Origin: Bacteroidaceae bacterium
GTDB lineage: Bacteria; Bacteroidota; Bacteroidia; Bacteroidales; Bacteroidaceae
Assembly (NCBI GenBank): GCA_017447625.1
Contig: JAFSNB010000015.1
Span: 1 to 64,000 of the forward strand
Direction: 5' to 3'
Length of the DNA: 64,000 nt
A program made the translations under genes and the position numbers. Each line of letters begins with the position of its first letter. Position 1 is the stretch's first letter. Under the pieces are notes generated by a model, which saw only the letters and a list, made by a program, of their open reading frames with translations, did not search any database and was not told the origin of the DNA. This document shows, in pieces, positions 35,011 to 43,800 of the stretch.

Positions 35011-38000
35011 ATGCAAAATTTCGTCCATTTACACGTTCATACGCAGTATTCCTTGCTCGATGGACAGGCCAGTATTCCAAAACTCGTTGACAAAGCAATT
35101 GCCGACGGGATGCGAGGCCTGGCAGTCACCGACCACGGAAACATGATGGGGATAAAAGAGTTCTTCAACTATGTCAACAAGAAGAACAAAGCGCTGAAGG
35201 CTGACGGCAAAGAACCGTTCAAGCCCATCTTCGGCTGTGAGATGTACGTGGCCTTCCGCACGATGCACGATAAGGTGAAAGATCTTGGCGACGAGCGCCG
35301 CTACCACCTCATCGTGCTGGCAAAGAACGAGACTGGATATCACAACCTTATCAAGCTGGTTTCCAATTCCTGGACGGAAGGTTTCTACTCGAAGCCGCGT
35401 ACTGACCACGAAGAGCTGGAACGCTATCACGAAGGACTTATCATCTGTTCTGCCTGCATCGCGGGAGAGGTGCCACGGGCCATCCTCGAAGGCAACATAG
35501 CGAAAGCGGAAGAGATAATCAAGTGGTATAAAGGTATCTTCGGTGACGACTATTATCTTGAAGTGCAGCGCCACGAGGTGAAGGATCCTCACCAGCGCGC
35601 CAACCGCGAGACCTATCCCCTGCAACAGCAGGCCAACGCAGTCATCTTCCAGTTGGCTGAGAAATACGGCATTAAGGTAGTTGCTACCAACGATGTACAT
35701 TTTGTCAATGAGGACAACGCGGAGGCTCACGACCGGCTCATCTGTCTGGCCACCAACCGCGACCTCGATGACCCGAAACGTATGCTATACAGCAAGCAGG
35801 AGTGGTTCAAGACCCAAGCGGAAATGAACGAGATTTTTGCCGACCACCCCGAGACGCTTGCCAACACAATGGAGGTTCTGGACAAGGTTGAGACTTATAG
35901 CATCGACCACGCCCCCATTATGCCTAACTTCGCTATTCCCAAGTCTTTCGGGACAGAAGAGAGCTACCACGAGAAGTTCACCGACCAGCAGCTCATTGAC
36001 GAGTTCACTCATGACGAGAACGGCAATGTGGTATGCACCGAGGAAGAGGGTGCCGATAAGATAAAGAAACTGGGAGGAGTGGAAAAGCTCTACCGACTGA
36101 AGCTGGAGGCTGACTATCTGAAGGCACTTACTTACGAGGGTGCCAAACGAGTCTATGGCGAGCCGCTCTCAGAGGAGATTGATGAGCGCCTGCGCTTCGA
36201 GCTTCATGTGATGAAGACAATGGGCTTCCCTGGTTACTTCCTTATCGTTCAGGACTATATCAACGCTGCCCGCCATGAATTGCATGTCAGCGTCGGCCCC
36301 GGGCGCGGTTCTGCGGCAGGTAGTGCCGTAGCCTATTGTCTGGGTATAACGCTTGTCGATCCCATCAAATACGACCTCCTGTTCGAGCGTTTCCTGAATC
36401 CCGACCGTATCTCCCTGCCTGATATCGATGTCGATTTTGACGACGACGGGCGAGGCAAAGTGCTTCAGTGGGTTACACAGAAATACGGAGCCGACAATGT
36501 GGCTCATATCATAACCTACGGCACGATGGCCACAAAACTCGCGATAAAGGATGTGGCTCGAGTGCAGAAGGTGCCCATAGACATCAGCAACTCATTGGCC
36601 AAACTTATCCCTGACCGCCTGCCCGACGGCAAGAAGATGAACCTTCCCAACGCCATTGCAGCTATACCCGAACTGCAGCAGGCCGAGGCTTCACCCAACG
36701 AGCTGATATCTTCAACAATAAAATACGCCCGAATGTTGGAAGGCAACGTGCGAAACACAGGCGTGCACGCGTGCGGAGTAATTATATGTAGGGATCCGGT
36801 GTCCGATTGGGTGCCAATCTCCACAGCCGAAGACAAGGAAACCGGCGAACGGCTCATCTGCACCCAGTACGAAGGGTCTATCATAGAGGACACAGGGCTT
36901 ATCAAGATGGACTTCCTCGGACTTAAGACCCTCAGCATCATCAAAGAGGCACTGGAGAACATACGTCTGACCACCGGCATCGAGATTGACATCGAGAGCA
37001 TTGATATTGAGGACCCGGCCACCTACAACCTCTATTGCGAGGGGCGCACCATCGGCACCTTCCAGTTTGAATCTGCCGGTATGCAGAAATATCTGCGTGA
37101 GCTACACCCCTCCACATTCGAGGACCTCATTGCAATGAACGCCCTCTATCGCCCGGGTCCGATGGATTATATACCAGATTTCATCGACCGTAAGACGGGC
37201 CGCAAGCCGGTGGAATATGATATTCCGTGCATGGAGAAATACCTGCGCGACACCTACGGCATCACCGTATATCAGGAGCAGGTGATGCTTCTCTCGCGCC
37301 AGTTGGCCGGTTTCACCCGTGGTGAGAGCGATACGCTGCGCAAGGCTATGGGTAAGAAGCTGAAGGACAAACTGGATCATCTGCATCCCAAATTCCTTGA
37401 GGGCGGACAGGCCAAGGGGCATCCGTTGGACAAGTTGGAGAAGATTTGGGCCGATTGGGAGAAGTTCGCATCATATGCGTTCAACAAGAGTCACGCCACG
37501 TGCTACTCATGGGTCGCCTACCAGACGGCTTACCTGAAGGCCAACTTCCCCGCTGAATACATGGCAGCTGTGATGAGCCGAAGCTTGGACAACATCACGG
37601 AAATCACCAAATTGATGACAGAGTGCAAATCCCTTGGCATCAGCTGTCTTGGACCCGATGTTAACAAGAGCCGCCGCACGTTCAGCGTTGACGACGAGGG
37701 CAACATCCGGTTCGGTCTGGCAGCTATAAAGGGTTTCGGCGAAAACGCTTCCGACTCTCTCATCGAAGAGCGCGAGAAGAACGGTCCATTCAAGAACCTC
37801 TTCGACTTCATCCAGCGCGTGAATATGAGTCTGGTAAAGCGGAGCGGACTGGAGAGCCTGGTCCTGAGCGGAGCGATGGACAGTTTCAAGGAAGCCCGCC
37901 GCGAACAGTATTTCGCTGCCACCCCGAAGGGAGACATGTACATAGACGTGCTCGTTCGCTACGCACAGCAATATGCCGAGGCTAAGAGTTTGTCCGTGAA

Positions 38001-38724
38001 CTCACTGTTCGGCGATTTCGACATGGTGGAAGTTGCTACGCCTACACCGCCACAGAACGTGGGCGAGTGGAGTGCGTTGGAGCGCTTAGACAAAGAACGC
38101 GAGCTAGTAGGCATCTATCTCTCGGCCCATCCGCTGGACGAGTATGCCATCATCCTGGAAGACGTGTGCAACGCTAGCGCACAACAGCTAACCGAGAATC
38201 TGAATCAGTTCCTCGGTAAGAGCGTCAATTTCGGTGGCATCGTGACAGCCGTCAGGCGAGGTACATCCAAGAAGGGTTCACCCTTCGGGATCGTCACCAT
38301 CGAGGACTTCACAGGCAACTACGAGCTTCCGCTCTTCGGAAAAGACTGGGCAACGTGGGCTTCATTTATGGAGGTGGGCAATGCCCTGTACGTTACAGCC
38401 AACATACAACCCGGCAAATATAACAAGGAGCGCACGGAGATTTCCGTCGGCAATGTGCAGTTCCTCACGGATGTCAAAGACACACTCGTGGAAAACATCA
38501 CCATCTACATCGACCTCCTCGCGCTGAATTCCGACACCGTATTCACCCTCACCAGCCTACTGCAGGACAATCCGGGCAACGTAGCCCTCAACTTCTACAT
38601 AAGAGATCCCGAGGGCCGCTTCCCCCTGACTCTCCAAAGCCGCAACAGTCACATCACCGTCACCCGCCCGCTGATTGACTTCCTCCGCTCCCGTCCCGAC
38701 CTTAGTTATACTATTAATTCATAG
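35011..38724 (+). CDS. dnaE: DNA polymerase III alpha subunit
   Basis: A 1237-residue DnaE1-type replicative polymerase. The N-terminal PHP domain begins FVHLHVHTQYSLLDGQ; the palm carries catalytic aspartates in PDIDVDFDDDGRGK; later come YQEQVMLLSRQLAGF and AFNKSHATCYSWVAYQTAYL (finger/thumb and beta-binding region), helix-hairpin-helix and a C-terminal OB-fold (FLGKSVNFGGIVTAVRRGTS). It is the core chain-elongating enzyme with the beta clamp. Length agrees with Bacteroidales homologues. Confidence 0.96.
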   Translation: MQNFVHLHVHTQYSLLDGQASIPKLVDKAIADGMRGLAVTDHGNMMGIKEFFNYVNKKNKALKADGKEPFKPIFGCEMYVAFRTMHDKVKDLGDERRYHLIVLAKNETGYHNLIKLVSNSWTEGFYSKPRTDHEELERYHEGLIICSACIAGEVPRAILEGNIAKAEEIIKWYKGIFGDDYYLEVQRHEVKDPHQRANRETYPLQQQANAVIFQLAEKYGIKVVATNDVHFVNEDNAEAHDRLICLATNRDLDDPKRMLYSKQEWFKTQAEMNEIFADHPETLANTMEVLDKVETYSIDHAPIMPNFAIPKSFGTEESYHEKFTDQQLIDEFTHDENGNVVCTEEEGADKIKKLGGVEKLYRLKLEADYLKALTYEGAKRVYGEPLSEEIDERLRFELHVMKTMGFPGYFLIVQDYINAARHELHVSVGPGRGSAAGSAVAYCLGITLVDPIKYDLLFERFLNPDRISLPDIDVDFDDDGRGKVLQWVTQKYGADNVAHIITYGTMATKLAIKDVARVQKVPIDISNSLAKLIPDRLPDGKKMNLPNAIAAIPELQQAEASPNELISSTIKYARMLEGNVRNTGVHACGVIICRDPVSDWVPISTAEDKETGERLICTQYEGSIIEDTGLIKMDFLGLKTLSIIKEALENIRLTTGIEIDIESIDIEDPATYNLYCEGRTIGTFQFESAGMQKYLRELHPSTFEDLIAMNALYRPGPMDYIPDFIDRKTGRKPVEYDIPCMEKYLRDTYGITVYQEQVMLLSRQLAGFTRGESDTLRKAMGKKLKDKLDHLHPKFLEGGQAKGHPLDKLEKIWADWEKFASYAFNKSHATCYSWVAYQTAYLKANFPAEYMAAVMSRSLDNITEITKLMTECKSLGISCLGPDVNKSRRTFSVDDEGNIRFGLAAIKGFGENASDSLIEEREKNGPFKNLFDFIQRVNMSLVKRSGLESLVLSGAMDSFKEARREQYFAATPKGDMYIDVLVRYAQQYAEAKSLSVNSLFGDFDMVEVATPTPPQNVGEWSALERLDKERELVGIYLSAHPLDEYAIILEDVCNASAQQLTENLNQFLGKSVNFGGIVTAVRRGTSKKGSPFGIVTIEDFTGNYELPLFGKDWATWASFMEVGNALYVTANIQPGKYNKERTEISVGNVQFLTDVKDTLVENITIYIDLLALNSDTVFTLTSLLQDNPGNVALNFYIRDPEGRFPLTLQSRNSHITVTRPLIDFLRSRPDLSYTINS

Positions 38725-38770
38725 AGGCCCCTCTCCAACTCCCCCCGTGGGGGGGAGAGACCTACGGGGG
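38724..38770 (-). repeat. GC-rich palindromic repeat element after dnaE
   Basis: CTCCCCCC-GT-GGGGGGGAG at 38739-38757 with flanking GGCCCCTCTCC and GAGACC. It begins at the last base of the dnaE stop codon. Confidence 0.65.
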
Positions 38771-38788
38771 AAAAGTCTTAAACCCCCT

Positions 38789-38825
38789 AAACTCTTAAAC
38801 TCTTAAACTCTTAAACTCTTAAACT
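38789..38825. repeat. Short tandem repeat AAACTCTT x4.5
   Basis: 8-bp units start at 38789, 38797, 38805 and 38813, with a partial fifth at 38821. It is followed by further TTTAAAC-type sequence up to trxA; nothing else was seen in the dnaE-trxA spacer. Confidence 0.8.
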
Positions 38826-38875
38826 GACTTTAAACTTTAAACACTAAACTTTAAACATTATAAATTTTATCACTT

Positions 38876-39187
38876 ATGTTAGCAATCACAGACGCTACTT
38901 TTAACGACCTCCTTGCCCAGGGCAAGCCTATGGTCGTAGATTTCTGGGCCACATGGTGCGGCCCCTGCAGAAAAGTTGGCCCATACATCGAGCAACTGGC
39001 CGAAAAGTATGACGGACAGGTAATCGTGGGCAAGGTAGATGTAGATGAGAACGACGAACTGGCCGTTCAATTCCGCATCCAGAGTATTCCTACTATCCTC
39101 TTCATCAAGGATGGAGAGGTCGTTGACCGTCAGGTAGGCGCCGCTCCCCTCGCTATGTTGGAAGAAAAGCTCCAGAAACTGCTTTAA
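38876..39187 (+). CDS. trxA: Thioredoxin
   Basis: A 103-residue cytoplasmic thioredoxin with the complete active site FWATWCGPCRK, the buried Asp in VDFWA, and the cis-proline loop SIPTILF. It reduces protein disulfides. Usual length; no signal peptide. It is followed nine bases later by a small acidic gene that is probably in the same transcript. Confidence 0.95.
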   Translation: MLAITDATFNDLLAQGKPMVVDFWATWCGPCRKVGPYIEQLAEKYDGQVIVGKVDVDENDELAVQFRIQSIPTILFIKDGEVVDRQVGAAPLAMLEEKLQKLL

Positions 39188-39196
39188 ACCTGTGTT

Positions 39197-39517
39197 ATGG
39201 AAGATGATATTTTAGGAATGGCAGAGGACGATGTTCGCACCGTGGAATTCATCAAAGCCTACCTGCCGCAGGAGGTGAAGCCGAAATTCACAGACGACGA
39301 CCTCTTCTATTTCCTCGATGCCATAGCCGAATACTATAGCGAATCCGGCGTCCTGGAGCAGGAAGGAGACGAAGAAGGCTACATTGAGATTGACACGGAG
39401 GCTGTGGCAAAAGCCATAGCTGAAAAGGCCAAGCAAGACAAGATGGGCGAATTCGACATCGAAGACCTCATTTGGATTGTACAGGCCGATCTGGAATTCT
39501 CAGAGACATCAGAATAG
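39197..39517 (+). CDS. Small acidic conserved hypothetical protein
   Basis: A 106-residue, strongly acidic protein (many Glu/Asp) with predicted helices and no signal peptide, cysteine or known catalytic motif. It begins EDDILGMAEDDVRTVEFIKAYL (quoted in part) and ends FSETSE. It appears to be of a type found next to trxA in Bacteroidales, but I do not recognise a function. Convergent with rnhB one base away. Confidence 0.75.
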   Translation: MEDDILGMAEDDVRTVEFIKAYLPQEVKPKFTDDDLFYFLDAIAEYYSESGVLEQEGDEEGYIEIDTEAVAKAIAEKAKQDKMGEFDIEDLIWIVQADLEFSETSE

Positions 39518-39518
39518 A

Positions 39519-40202
39519 TTACCTCCTCCCCCCTCCGGGGGGGCAGGGGGGCCAAAGCATCAACTGCCCATCATCGGGCAACAGGCGGAACGAAAGCCTG
39601 TGGTACGGAGTGGTGCCAAAGCGCCGGATAGCTTCACGGTGGTCTTTTGAGGGATAGCCTTTGTTCTGTGCCCATCCATACTGCGGGTATTCGCGGTCGA
39701 GAGCTTTCATGCAGTCGTCTCGGTACGTTTTAGCAAGTACCGAGGCGGCTGCAATGCTCATATATGTAGCGTCGCCCTTGACAATCGTATCTACCTTAAC
39801 CGCAGATCTCCAGTCGGACTCTCCTGCACTATCATTCGCAGCCTCGCTGGTTGTTCCCCACGGTCTCCATCTGTTCCCATCGACAAGCACGTGCTCAGGG
39901 TGAACTGATAGCTTCTCCAAAGCCCTTTGCATAGCCAGAATACTGCACCGCAGGATATTCATCTTGTCAATCTCCTCCGGTGAACATTCTGCTACAGCCC
40001 AAGCCACAGCCTCACGCTCTATCACCTCTCGCAGACGATAACGCTGCCGCTCTGACAACTGTTTAGAGTCGTTCAGCACCTCATCATGGAAATCCAGAGG
40101 CAATATCACCGCCGCTGCAAACACAGGGCCGGCAAGACAACCGCGTCCGGCCTCGTCGCAGCCCGCCTCAATCACGCCCGGAGTATGAAACAGTTTCAAC
40201 AT
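39519..40202 (-). CDS. rnhB: Ribonuclease HII
   Basis: A 227-residue RNase HII, removing ribonucleotides from RNA-DNA hybrids. Catalytic acidic residues are in EAGCDEAGRGCLAGPV (DEAGRG), LVDGNRW and IAAASVLAKTYRD. There is an insertion after GNRW (PWGTTSEAANDSAGES). The last residues (LWPPCPPGGGRR) are coded by a GC-rich palindromic repeat, beyond the normal end of the fold. The 5' leader, from a promoter near 40328, contains a hairpin with a GTGA loop. Confidence 0.92.
   Translation of the reverse strand: MLKLFHTPGVIEAGCDEAGRGCLAGPVFAAAVILPLDFHDEVLNDSKQLSERQRYRLREVIEREAVAWAVAECSPEEIDKMNILRCSILAMQRALEKLSVHPEHVLVDGNRWRPWGTTSEAANDSAGESDWRSAVKVDTIVKGDATYMSIAAASVLAKTYRDDCMKALDREYPQYGWAQNKGYPSKDHREAIRRFGTTPYHRLSFRLLPDDGQLMLWPPCPPGGGRR
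39521..39553 (+). repeat. GC-rich palindromic repeat forming the 3' end of rnhB
   Basis: CCCCCC-TCC-GGGGGGG at 39528-39543 followed by a G-run and GCC. It occupies the spacer between two convergent genes and is translated at the end of rnhB. Confidence 0.7.
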
Positions 40203-40222
40203 AATCTATCTCTTTTGATGCC

Positions 40223-40254
40223 GTTGACCCCGGACTTCACAGCTCGGGGTCAAC
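40223..40254 (-). ncRNA. Hairpin B with GTGA loop in the rnhB leader
   Basis: Read on the minus strand: a 14-base arm GTTGACCCCGAGCT, loop GTGA, arm AGTCCGGGGTCAAC; 13 of 14 positions can pair (one mismatch, one G-T). It ends 21 bases before the rnhB start codon. It shares the CTGTGAAG apex with hairpin A while most of the stem differs. Confidence 0.55.
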
Positions 40255-40327
40255 AATAATAACTAATAACTATTCAAAAACCAAACTATTACGGGATTTA
40301 CACCATATACAACAATGTTTTCCGCTA

Positions 40328-40335
40328 CAAAGTTA
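40328..40335 (-). promoter_or_regulatory. -7 element of rnhB promoter
   Basis: Minus-strand TAACTTTG fits TAnnTTTG, with GTTG about 21 bases upstream as a poor -33. It predicts a leader of roughly 115-120 bases that includes hairpin B. Confidence 0.55.
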
Positions 40336-40483
40336 CGAAACATTGCGCAATATACACAACAAAAACATGAAGTTTTTATCGCATAAATTGCCGAAAACGC
40401 AAATTGGTCAATATAGTCCTATTTTTTAATACATTTTGTCCAACTCATTCTTTAGTGTATGCCCTTTATGGACATATAAACAT

Positions 40484-40511
40484 CGGCCCCGCGCTTCACA
40501 GCGCAGAGCCG
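40484..40511 (-). ncRNA. Hairpin A with GTGA loop
   Basis: Minus strand: 12-base arms CGGCTCTGCGCT and AGCGCGGGGCCG around loop GTGA, all 12 positions paired allowing two T-G pairs. A second inverted repeat AACAGTTT/AAACTGTT (40530-40551) precedes it. It lies about 100 bases downstream of the 54-residue peptide gene and could be its transcript's 3' structure. Confidence 0.55.
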
Positions 40512-40607
40512 AACATAACAACTATAACTAACAGTTTATTACAAAACTGTTACGAGGTTCACGTCAGTGCGCACCATGATGCGCACCTGCGTCGTATGCT
40601 TAGGGAT

Positions 40608-40772
40608 TTACCATTCGTCACCCCAGCCGCCGCGGTCTTCTTTGACCTCCATGTCAAGTTCATCGTCAGCAGCTGTGTCTGAAAATACATTAGGACCGCT
40701 TACAGCAATAATATTCTCTGTGTTTAGTCTAACCACATTCAGGGCAGGAGCTATATATACTGTCTTTTTCAT
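40608..40772 (-). CDS. 54-residue peptide of a Prevotella-type small protein family
   Basis: ATG at 40772, stop at 40608. It begins MKKTVYIAPALNVVRLNTE, continues through IIAVSGP, an acidic middle (AADDELDMEV) and ends DRGGWGDEW. Short proteins of this design (MKKxYxAPxxxVxxLxxE at the start, 'A-SG' in the middle, acidic/aromatic end) are frequent in Prevotella; the function is unknown to me. It has no signal peptide. It follows the giant surface-protein gene in the same direction, 87 bases after its stop, and precedes hairpin A. Confidence 0.65.
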   Translation of the reverse strand: MKKTVYIAPALNVVRLNTENIIAVSGPNVFSDTAADDELDMEVKEDRGGWGDEW

Positions 40773-40810
40773 AACGTCATTTAATGATTTTATATATTAT
40801 GATTTTAAAC

Positions 40811-40855
40811 ATCCTCCTCTCCCCTCCCTATCAGGGGAGGGGATGGAGGAGAGCC
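40811..40855 (+). repeat. GC-rich palindromic repeat element
   Basis: CCCCTCCCT-ATC-AGGGGAGGGG (40821-40842) followed by ATGGAGGAGAGCC; it matches the 29031-29067 element in order and orientation. It lies between the stop of the giant surface protein and the 54-residue peptide gene. Confidence 0.75.
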
Positions 40856-40859
40856 TTTT

Positions 40860-43800
40860 TTACTTCACAGAAACCTTCTTGCCATTCACTATGTAGAGAC
40901 CCTTCTGAGCCTTGCTAACACGCTGGCCGGCGAGGTTGTAGATGACAGCGTTCTCATTCGTGGCAGCCTCCACGCCCTTGATGGCTGTTTCACCGCCGAA
41001 GTCGAAGTAGAGGGCCTTGACAGCACCGGGAGCCTCGTAGGTCAGGTAGCACTTGTTGGCGGTTGCGGTGAAGTCGGACGTCTGAACAAGGTAGAAGGCT
41101 TGAACACCCTCCTGAGTCTGAAGGACATAGTTGTTAGCTGCGGCAACAATGGTAGCCTCGGTATAAACGCCGGTCAGCAGACCTTCGGTGTAGCTGTCAG
41201 CGGCAGCCATACCCCAGCCGGTCAGCGTCTTGCTGAAGTCGTTTTCGCCATCATTCTTGATGAGATAAGGCACGTTGGCTGCAGGTGCTGCAACCTCTGC
41301 AAGCTGCACATTCCCTGAATCGCTGTTCACTGCTGCGCAGCTATAGAACGTGACGCCGTCGAAGCCTGTGCTCACGTCGGGTGTGAAGGGGAAGATGACA
41401 GTGCCATACTTGCCGGCCTTGGCAGCAACGGTCACGCTGGCCTCGGTGGCCTCGGCGATGCTCCAGTCGCTGTTGGTGGCATCCGTATAGAAGTCGCCAT
41501 CGTTCGTAGCACCAAGCTTGGCATTGCTGTTCTCGGTGTTCAGCATATAGAAGACGTTAGCCGTGGCGGAAGGAGCCTGAATCTGGATCTTCAGAGCTTC
41601 TTTCTCGTTGTCATTTGCAAAGGTGCGAATACCAGCTGTGCCAGTACCACCCTCACCATACTGAGCGCGAGTGCAGACATAACGGGTCTCGCCGTCGAAG
41701 TCCTCGAAGCTGAGCGTGTAGGTGTTAGTCTCTCCGCTGACAGGAGTGAGCGTGAAGGTCTGTGACATGTAGTCGGCAGCAGCAAAGAAGGGCATACCAT
41801 AGCCACCTTCTGTGGATGCTGTGCGGAATGTCAGCGCGCCCTTGTTGGCCAGCGTCAGCTTGTAGCGAGTAGCAGCAGAAGGAGCTACCAAAACATTGTT
41901 GTTGCTGTAAGCGGTCTGAGCAGAGGTCAGGGCAGTGGTCAGAGCGGTGACATCCGCAACTTGGGTATTAGCTGCCAGCGTGAATGCCTCAGCGGCAGCC
42001 TTAGCTGTACTGTAAGCGCTCCAGAGGCTGTTGTCGGTGGTCTGGTCGTACTGGAAGACGCCAGTACCTACATTGGTGCGCTGGGTCAGCGTGGCTGCAG
42101 ATGTGGCCTCGGTCAGTGCAACAAGTGCTTCCATAATGGCCACATTGTCCTGAACATCGGTCAGCAGGGAAGCATTGCAGAAACCCAGCCATTGATATGT
42201 ACCAGTAGCACTACCTGTTACAGTAAGGGTTACAGAGGCGGGGTCAGATAAAGTGAACTGCACATAGCGCCACTGCCAGCCAGTACCAGAGTTTTCAGCT
42301 TGTCCACTCTTGTTTGAGAAGCCAGCTTCATCATCGGCATCAAAGCTGGTAACACCATTTTTGTTGATACCCAGACCCGTGTCGCCATTGGGGAAGTCGC
42401 TGACGGTTCCGAGTGTGGTTGAGCCACTCGTCACGGTGAGCGTCATTGTAACATTGTCAGAAGACTTACGACCAGCCACTTTGAACATATAGTTGCCAGC
42501 GGGTAAAGAAACAATTGTTGTATAGCCCAGATTCCAGCTATCAGCCCCATAAGCAGCACTCGACTGTTCGTAATACACTGTAGAAGTATTGCCGCTCCAG
42601 TGCTGGCTGTTCATCGTGCCATAGTCACCAGAAGGCGTCCAGTTGCTGGGATCAATATCTACTGCATACTGATAGTTTGTGCTGACGAAGGTGTACTCAG
42701 CCACCATCAGGTTCTGTGTGCTGGTTAGAGCTGTAGCAGCAGTGGTAGAAGAAGTGGCAGCGTAGCTATCGGCAGTAGCGACATCGATGCCCAACGCCTT
42801 GGCCTTTGTAATTTCGGTGGCCAGAGCAACGTAGTTGGGAGCGGCGGCAGTGAAGGCAGCCGTAGCGTCAGTTAAGGCAGTGGTCTTGGTCATGTAGTCA
42901 GCCTTACTTGTACCTGTGGGTTCATTAGCCAGAGCTGCGTTAAGGGCCTCATACTCTGAACCAACAGTTACGGTGGAATTAGCTGTCTTTGCTGCATTTG
43001 CTGCGGTCACGGCAGCAGACCAGTTAGCTTCATAAATGCTATAGTCAATGGCCGAACCATAGAACTTCAGCGTGAAGTCGCGGAAGATGGTCCAGCGGTC
43101 GGTTTCCGTGTCACGGTTCTCAATACCAATCTCGATGGTACTGCTTGCATCCTCAAGGGCGAACTTCAGAGCGACCTTACCATTACCATTGTCGAAGTAG
43201 GTCTTGGCACCGGCCATGTTATTTACCACATCACTTCCTACACCAGGGATTAGGATCTTATCTTCGCCTGCATAGAAATAAGTGCTGTGGTTGCCAGCAC
43301 GGTGGAAGCCCGTGACACCGAACTCCCATGTGCCACGAGGCAAAGTCAGGCTCTGATAGAACTTGAACTGTTGCTGATAGAACTCGCACTCCTCATAGTT
43401 GACTACGGCCCAGCTGTAGTTGTTGTTACGGGCAATCTCGTCGATGCTCCATCCCGTAGTATTCTGACGCACCGTGGGGTTCACGACGAGGAAGTTGGTG
43501 AGGTCGAAGTAGGCATTGGTGTCGAAGGTGACAGCCGTAGCGAAGTCAAGCACGTGACTCTTGATATTATTGATAGCGGTGTTCAGGTCAGCCAGTGTAG
43601 TGGTAGCATCTGCCGCGTCGATGTAGCCCTGGAACGCAGCCTTCTCTGTATCACCGACCGTGTAGTCTGTCTGAGCTACGAGCGCCTTTGCCTCAAGGAC
43701 AAGTGTGTATGCTGACTGAATATCAGAAGTTGCATACGTAGCCACAGCCGTATTGATGGCCTCGATGGCAGCTGTATATTCCTCAGCAGTACTCCATGTC

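Larger units (their letters stand above)
40203..40607 (-). other. 405-base non-coding stretch: rnhB leader and two related hairpin elements
   Basis: No convincing gene. It holds two copies of a related minus-strand element (hairpins at 40223-40254 and 40484-40511), each preceded by a similar AT-rich stretch containing CGTAA[C/T]AGTTT and TTAGTTAT. A promoter -7 box lies between them (40328-40335). A small hairpin GCGCACC-ATGAT-type sequence lies near 40570-40585. Confidence 0.6.
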
